A DNA stretch of 64,000 nucleotides, from assembly GCA_013339895.1 (NCBI GenBank), contig JABACO010000001.1, positions 28,230,523 through 28,294,522 of the forward strand, written 5' to 3'. Origin of the DNA: Ephydatia muelleri (taxonomy: Eukaryota; Porifera; Demospongiae; Spongillida; Spongillidae). A program made the translations under genes and the position numbers. Position 1 is the first letter of the stretch. Each line of letters opens with the position of its first letter. The notes beneath the pieces are model-generated. The model was given only the letters and a program-made list of their open reading frames with translations. It did no database searches and was not told where the DNA came from. Shown piece after piece: positions 57,372 to 64,000 of the stretch.

Positions 57372-59098
57372 ACACAGCAATTCAGGGCTTTGATTCCGGG
57401 CCCGTGACAGCACGCAATATCAGCCGGAAGAGCGTGCTTCCGAATTTTGCGCGCCATGTGCTCTCGAAATCGTGAGTGGACCGATTTCATACGAATGATT
57501 TCTCGGTCCCGGAGGATTATTTGTATGCGCACGGGGTAATTCGAGAGCAACGTCGCGCGCGAACGTGCAATTTTGTACGTGACCGAGGAACCTACCGTGT
57601 ACGCGCAATATAGAACTATCGTATGACGTAAGGAAAGTTAAATATACTAGTTAATACTATCATTATTTCTCAGGTTATTGATCACATAGTCAAAAAAATT
57701 AATGTTTCAAGTTTACAAATATGAACATAGAAAGTTGATAAGAGAACAAACCTGTTCGTAGAAAAGAAAGCATAACTGAAACAACACTTTTACCAAAAAA
57801 TGGCCTTACCTCCCAGCAGTTGATGGTGACGTTGTAACATCTGACTTCCACAACACAGGTCTTTCTTTAGAATAGTTCACTGCTGTCAACCCGAATGCAC
57901 GTAGAATACACCGCCATTTGAGCGAAAGGAAAAGGGTAACAATAACGAGGTGCTGTTACATCACGTACGTTTTATCGCTCTTGTTCAGCCAGGATGTTTC
58001 AGGTAGATCAAGGAATCCAACATTTCTGCCATAATGCAGTAGAGAACAACACCATTATTCTGTTCCCGACGTTACGCTTTGGAAGCAAACAAAGTGCCAC
58101 ACAAAAACACGTAATTGACAGCTTACCTCGCTGTGTAGCGTAGCCGGCCGTTTCTTTCTAACCAACAACCTGCCTGAATTGCTTCGCAGAACGTTATCCC
58201 AATACACAATTTCCTGACAAGCAAAGCTTTCAATTCAAAACGAACGTAGGCTAAAGGTAACTCACCTGGCTTTCGTTTGACGATTTTGGAATAAAATGGC
58301 ACCTCTCTGACTTACAGTGGAAGATGTAGTGTTCCACAGCGGTCATACATCCTATCAAAAAAAACATTCTGTGGAGCCATACTTACCGACGCGAGACGAA
58401 AATAATCATCACGTGATTCACGTGGCTGCGTCGTCATGATGTTTTACTAATGACATGGCGATTGCAGACCTCGCCTGCTGAGAGCGTGAGGCATTCTGAA
58501 AGACATTTTCATAATGGGAAGTTGGAGTTGGAATCCTGAGCCTTTGTATAAATGATATGACAATCATAAATTACGTCACCTATATGGACCCCTCTTATAC
58601 TGATGTATGCTTCATGCATACATCGTCACACTGGCTGCTACCACCCTGCATGCTGGGGACCCTTCGAAGTGACGTAATTTATGGATGGCACCAAAGAAGA
58701 CACCGAGAGAACGAGGTACATTCTAGTGATAGATTGTTTGCGTGCCCCGCCTCTTTATATGATGCATATAATAAGTAACATCACGCAGCAGAACATATAA
58801 TATAGTCTCCAGGGCAAGCTGAAGCATAAACCATCGTTCAAGAAATGCATTTCTTCATAAAAAATAACCAAGGCATTGACTGACCGCTTTGGTCGCCTCA
58901 GCTAATGCTCGTACCATTCTGAGTCGTTCTTACACCATGTGCAGCAGGTGGATGAACTTTGTGTGTAATTGTGTATGGTTATATACTTGTATAGCACTGT
59001 ACTCAGAACCAAGTCAACAATATGAAAAACTATTCATTATCATGACTCTGATAGGTGAAAAGATGCTTGATGCATTTCCAGTGAGTGCTGCATAGGTC
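57372..59098. other. No gene recognised
   Basis: Contains a small inverted pair (ATAAATTACGTCAC at about 58567 and GTGACGTAATTTAT at about 58670) and short frames only. Confidence 0.4.
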
Positions 59099-60075
59099 AT
59101 TAGAAGACCAGTGGGGTGATGTCTCATACCAATGTGAAGCTTACTGGACAAACCTTGCGTCACATACAATGAAATGTAGTGATACTCACGTCAGTATGTA
59201 TACCATTATTAGTGACAAACGACTTACCTGATAGCCACACCTTCAGAATCACGTGACCCTCAGAAGACCATTGGGGCGATGTCTCATACCAATGTGAAGC
59301 TTACTGGACAAACCTTGTGTCACATACAATGAAATGTAGTGATACTCACGTCAGTATGTACTATTATTAGTAACAAACGACTCAGAATCACGTGACCCTC
59401 AGAAGACCATTGGGGCGATGTCTCATACCAATGTGAAGCTTACTGGACAAACCTTGTGACACATACAATGAAATGTAGTGATACTCACGTCAGTATGTAT
59501 ACTATTATTAGTAACAAACGACTCACCTGATAGCCACACCCTTCAGAATCACGTGACCCTCAGAAGACCATTGAGGTGATGTCTCATACCAATGTGAAGC
59601 TTACTGGACAAACCTTGTGTCACATACAATGAAATGTAGTGATACTCACGTCAGTAACAAACTGATAGCCACACCCTTCAGAATCACGTGACCCTCAGAA
59701 GACCATTGGGGTGATGTCTCATACCAATGTGAAGCTTACTGGACAAACCTTGTGTCACATACAATGAAATGTAGTGTTACTCACGTCAGTATGTATACCA
59801 TTATTAGTGAAAAACGACTCACCTAAGATAGCCACACCCTTCAGAATCACGTGACCCTCAGAAGACCATTGAGGTGATGTCTCATACCAATGTGAAGCTT
59901 ACTGGACAAACCTTGCGTCACATACAATGAAATGTACCATAGATTATTTAGACATCTATGAATGTGCTGAGTGATATATGTATACCATTATTAGATCTAG
60001 AGACAAATTACTCACCGAAGATAGCCACACCCTTCCGAATCACATCACCCTAAGAAGACCACTGTAGTGAGGCCT
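59099..60075. repeat. About 158-bp tandem repeat, six to seven copies
   Basis: Units contain AGAAGACCATTGGGGTGATG, CTCATACCAATGTGAAGCTT, CTGGACAAACCTTG, CACATACAATGAAATGTAGT, ACTCACGTCAGTATGTATAC and GATAGCCACACCCTTCAGAA. Unit lengths vary between about 137 and 165 because pieces such as the ACTCACCTGATAGCC block are missing in some. The last copy is diverged and holds an extra ATTATTTAGACATC piece. Confidence 0.9.
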
Positions 60076-60458
60076 CAGACCAATGTGAGTACATACAACT
60101 AGCTATAGCCTTGTTCTGACCCCTGAGCGACAACGAGTGCACAATGTTTTCGGTTTCAGGCATTAGAAAACTAGCTTTTTTTGACCTCACATACCTTAAT
60201 TAAAAATTCGTGGGACCTGTCCTCTACTGCAGCTGTAGCCTCGGCGTGTTGTAAACTTAAAAGAGGTCAAATTCAATCATACGTGAGGAGAGGGTTAAAT
60301 GGCCGTTTAATGATATTCCCGTACAGGATTGGGCGGTGAAATAATGGGACTACGTTAATCGTGAGTGCACGCTTTGTGATATGCACGGATGCATGACTGA
60401 ATACGTATTTTGTAATCACCCGCGTGCGGACGGCCGAATTGCTGTGATATTATAATCT

Positions 60459-61264
60459 ATATGGGTCAGTTTCCGAGAAAATGAAAAGTGGCTATATATA
60501 TAAAAAGTTATAAAAATGCTTCACGTTTGAATCGCTAAAACTCCATAACGGTTTAAGCAATCAACTTCCTATTTCGAACACTTCGTGCCACACCACTTCT
60601 CTCTACGAAAATCAATTTTGGTGTCTTACCCTTGCTCCTTGCCGACGTTACAAGGCACAGTACCCCCGAGGGGTTCAAAATCCTGGTAGCTCCCTGCAGG
60701 AATGTCCAAATCACTTCATAATCGATATGCACGTAAAGGAGTCCTGTCACTATTGATTTCTGCAGATCGTTGATTTTTACCTCTTCCGTTATGGAGATAC
60801 AGCAATGCAAAGTAAGTCCACGTTTCCCGCTCGAATCGCGCCTTTCTCAGTCCTTGAACCGCTTCTATTCTCCCGAGTGGGACTGAGAAAGGCGCGGGAA
60901 ACGTCGACTTTACTTTGCATTGCTGTATCTCCATAACGGAAGAGGTAAAAATCAACGATCTGCAGAAATCAATAGTGACAGGACTCCTTTACGTGCATAT
61001 CGATTTTGAAGTGATTGGACATTCCTGCAGGGAGCTACCTGGATTTTGAACCCCTCGGGGTACTGTGCCTTGTAACGTCGGCAAGGAGCCAGGGTAAGAC
61101 ACCAAAATCGATTTTCGTAGAGAGAAGTGGTGTGGCAAGAAGTGTTCGAAATAGGAAGTTGATAGCTTAAACCTTAACGGAGTTTTAGCGATTCAAACGT
61201 GAAGCATTTTTAAAACTTTTTTTATTTATAGCCACTTTTCATTTTCTCGGAAACTGACCCATAT
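60459..61264. repeat. Foldback MITE copy E (806 bp, ATATGGGTCAG ends)
   Basis: Starts ATATGGGTCAGTTTCCGAG and ends CTCGGAAACTGACCCATAT. Arms of about 370 bp pair around a central GAATCGCGCCTTTCTCAGTC/GACTGAGAAAGGCGCG. Termini differ from copies A-D by one base (GGGTC for GGGAC), so this is a sister subfamily. A half copy lies at 46388-46823. Confidence 0.85.
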
Positions 61265-61295
61265 ATTATCTGAATCGGCCGACAACGACAGCACC

Positions 61296-61296
<1 letters not shown>

Positions 61297-61340
<44 letters not shown>
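61297..61340. repeat. Run of 44 C
   Basis: An uninterrupted homopolymer between CAGCACCA and GCCAGACTACCAGGCTAC. Its length is not reliable in sequence data. It joins the hAT-like end TACGGGCCTG at 61349-61358. Confidence 0.95.
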
Positions 61341-61341
<1 letters not shown>

Positions 61342-61364
61342 CCAGACTACCAGGCTACGGGCCT

Positions 61365-62722
61365 GAATGCAGTTAGAATGGAGCATACATACTTCTATAC
61401 TGAACGCTTTACCAAGAACACATGTATAGAGAATGCTTAAGACGAGATGTAGGCTACTTGTACATATTTGCTTTCTAAACTAAACAAAGCAAATAGTTTT
61501 GTCTTCATATCGGCGTCCTCGTTACCTGTGTGAATCACAACAGAATTTCGATCTTCGCACTGTATTTTCTTATCGAATTGAGCCGTCATTGTCCCTAAAC
61601 TGGTAGTATCGTTATGGTATCAACCAAACTCTCGTTCAGCAGGCGCCAATGGTCAGTAAATAGCGCTAGTCATAGTGTTGATGAGCACTATGGGTCAACG
61701 GCAATATTTTTCAGCGCATACACGTACGCGTGACGTGCATGTTTTATCCGCCGGTGCCGGCGCCACTGGGAGGGCCTATAGAGTTTTGATCTTTTGTATA
61801 AAGCCTCATCATGTTTACTATATAGTCACAACGGACATGGTTCTTGTCAATAAACATTGTTTGTGGCACATACCGTTCATGGCGCATATTTAAATTTGCG
61901 TCATGTTCTAATATTAGTTTTGGCGCGAAAGAAACTAAAGGAGCTGCGTAAGTGCATTCAAATTGAGCAGACCAGAGAGGGGGTTTGGGGCGTGGGAAGG
62001 AGGAGTGAGAGGGCGGATGCCAGCGTCGATACGTAAGGAGGGCAGGGGGTACACGCAATTACGCGGTACTGAAGCCATAGAACAAGCATTGTACAAAAGC
62101 AGAGAAAGCTCGTCTGGCCCATAAACCCGAGAGCGAAATTGCAACACTCCTCCATGCAACCAGACAAGAACGTGGTATTGGGCACCTGGCCTGAGGTTTG
62201 TGACCATCATACAGCATTCACTATCTGGCGCTTGGCCCTAGACCCTGAAGGAGTTCACACAGTGAGGGCGTTGGGACTGTAAAAGCTTGCAGAAGTCCCC
62301 TGCCCATCAGCCCAAGTGGCACTGCCACTCCCAACAAATGTTGTGGTTACTCAAGAGGGTGTGAGCTCACAGCATTCCCCCGGCCCCATGTACTGAGTTT
62401 CAGCACTAGTAGCAGTAAATGTAGGTAAATAATATTTTGTTACCCTCATTCATTTTAAAAGTGTTAGTTTCTTTCGCCGAGCTAATTGCTGTACCCCACC
62501 AGACCCTCCTAGTTGGGTGAGAGAAGTACATGTATATATCACTCACGCCTTCCTCCTTCATTAATTATTTGCATTCACACGCCCACCTTCCTTGCCCCTA
62601 TCAGATTCCTGCACCTTGAAAAATCGAGTTGTATTCGTGTATGATATTCTGCCGCAGACCTCTGAGGCATTGGATGACACACCTATAGCTAACATATATC
62701 TCTGTTGCAGCAGTATCACTAA
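61365..62722. other. No gene recognised
   Basis: Minus-strand frame 62210-61935 begins MMVTNLRPGAQYHVLVWLHG, which recalls the end of an FN3 domain, but it is short and unsupported by splice sites. The remainder is spacer. Confidence 0.3.
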
Positions 62723-62755
62723 TTGTCTTCCTTTTATTGCAATGCACATATGACA

Positions 62756-63029
62756 GCTTCCTTGAACATGGAGTGCTGGGAGGAAGTCATGTACACAATC
62801 ACAATGGCTGGATATGGCTTTTATTGGAAATGTTTTAGCCAACTGTATGTCATAGACATTGATAATGAAGGGGGCATTGAAGAAGGGATGAGTGAAAACA
62901 AGTCATTGGAATGGACGTCACATAATCGTACATTTAATTACCAAGAATTAGTGAAAGTTGGAGCAGATAGAGAGAACATGCAACTGCTGGTCATGTCGAA
63001 GAGTCGGAGAGAGAATTCAAGTCACAAGG
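62756..63029 (+). other. Possible exon of an unknown gene
   Basis: The stretch is open from the acceptor-like CATATGACAG (62755) to the donor-like CACAAG|GTACAT (63029). It encodes WEEVMYTITMAGYGFYWKCF and a charged continuation. It lies about 350 bases upstream of the NLR-like exon, in the same orientation. I cannot assign a domain. It may belong to that gene or be chance. Confidence 0.25.
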
Positions 63030-63384
63030 TACATGATGTAGTCAACACCTCATGACAATACATGTATAAACTATTTACAACAATATAAAAACAACTGTAC
63101 AGATGTTCTGGAAATGGGAATAAACATGTGAAGTGTGCAGTATGTTAACTTAATACAATTTCATGGGCAGTACATATAGGTGATTGTAGCATAAGAATTT
63201 TATATGGCACAGCCCCTTCATGCCTTGCTCATAACATTGGCAGTCTTTGCAACCTTCTTTCTTTTATACAAATGTAGTACATCCTATGTAATGTAATGAT
63301 ATGTATTTTCATCATGAGTGTTCTGTTGCAGTACATGTACATGTATTAGGTCTGCTGCAAGGGCAGCACTTGAAGAACTCTACT

Positions 63385-64000
63385 GAGTCACTATACATAC
63401 CATTGCAATTTATTCGAGTACTGCAAAGAGAAGGGTGGGATCAGTTGGCTTGAATACCTCCATTGTATGTTTAAAAGAAATGACCCTGACTTTATTCAAG
63501 AGTATTTTGGTGAAAGAGAGCAAACAATTAAATTGCTACAACACTAATCTGGACCATTCTGACTGTAAAGTTCTTGGTTACAATATTGCCAACAGCAGGC
63601 AGATATGGAATCTTGAGCTGCACGATTGTTGTATTGACAAAGACTGTATGCAAACGCTCATGGCAACTGAACATAGAAGAGCATTTGACTACATCAAGAG
63701 TATGGACTTGAGTAACAATCACCAGCTGGGAGACCAAGGAGCTACTGTACTTGGTAAGCTGTACTTGGACTTTGATATACACTGTACATGTACAATATAA
63801 GCTCCATAGCATAATTAAGGGGCTTAGTTGTGTTAATCAGCTAAACTGTACAATGCCTCCAACTAGCATGGGTGAGTTATATCAATGTAATGACAGGTAT
63901 TCGCACAGGCGCGAATGCACATGTGCATACTGCAATTCAACCTCTTCTTTATCACTCTTCCTAGTTCCCCAGCATGCTCCTATTACATCTATTCAACATG
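63385..64000 (+). pseudogene. NLR-like leucine-rich-repeat gene, 5' part of LRR region, partial
   Basis: From about 63550 the frame reads LDHSDCKVLGYNIANS, IWNLELHDCCIDKDCMQTLM and IKSMDLSNNHQLGDQGATVL. This is the ribonuclease-inhibitor type LRR seen in NLR (NACHT) immune receptors of animals, with L-x-L-x-x-C/N-x-I repeats. Upstream, another frame (63385-63538) reads EYCKEKGGISWLEYL and FIQEYFGEREQTIKLLQH, which fits the segment before the LRRs, so the two seem separated by a one-base shift near 63540. The exon ends at a good donor (CTTG|GTAAGC, 63753). An acceptor TCTTCCTAG at 63964 begins the next exon (PITSIQH), which runs off the window. Either a pseudogene or a sequence error. Confidence 0.5.

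Noticed and set aside
61935-62210. A minus-strand FN3 domain (NLRPGAQYHVLVW)
   Set aside because: Only one strand-like motif matches; no WxxP start and no splice sites.
1-64000. CRISPR arrays
   Set aside because: The tandem arrays have no unique spacers between repeats, and the window is clearly animal.

Overview
The window looks like intergenic, repeat-rich animal DNA, most likely from a sponge (inference). The reasons are: short introns, very many copies of the palindrome TACATGTA, long (GT)n/(CA)n runs, a leucine-rich repeat of the NLR immune-receptor type, usherin-like FN3/LamG exons, and Ty3/gypsy, hAT-like and foldback elements. Nothing bacterial (operons, ribosome-binding sites) is visible.

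Genes. The best intact gene is a small secreted protein at 10104-11164 (three exons, signal peptide, TATA box, one ConA/LamG-like beta-sandwich domain). At 14391-16785 there is a run of FN3 and LamG exons in usherin-like order, broken by a stop codon and several frameshifts, so probably a pseudogene. The right edge (63385-64000) holds the start of an LRR region of an NLR-like gene, also with a frame change. A few other stretches are weakly exon-like.

Mobile DNA dominates. Three Ty3/gypsy elements are recognisable: a 3' end with a neat 125-bp LTR (1640-2105); a gag/protease half (12042-13160) and a protease/RT/RNase H/integrase half (20375-24168), which look like one element split inside the protease by about 7.2 kb of unrelated DNA; and a decayed minus-strand copy with LTR relics and an initiator-tRNA-Met type primer site (49204-53531). 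Two integrase shards (24235-24590, 38160-38390), two hAT transposase relics (3580-4270, 39441-39560) and hAT-like terminal motifs with poly-C runs add to this. Foldback or MITE elements are abundant, including a family with ATATGGGACAGTTTCC-type ends (six copies) and a 559-bp long-inverted-repeat element flanked by a 9-bp target duplication (53558-54116), as expected of Mutator-like elements.

Tandem repeats: a 3.25-kb 16/17-bp satellite (33701-36952) whose minus strand is open in all frames, followed by about 36-bp and 19-bp arrays; a 20-bp array (14030-14195); an approximately 158-bp array (59100-60075); an approximately 240-bp array (46900-47950); a 400-bp polypurine tract (41020-41390); and a run of 44 C (61297-61340). 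The long frames over the satellites are not genes.
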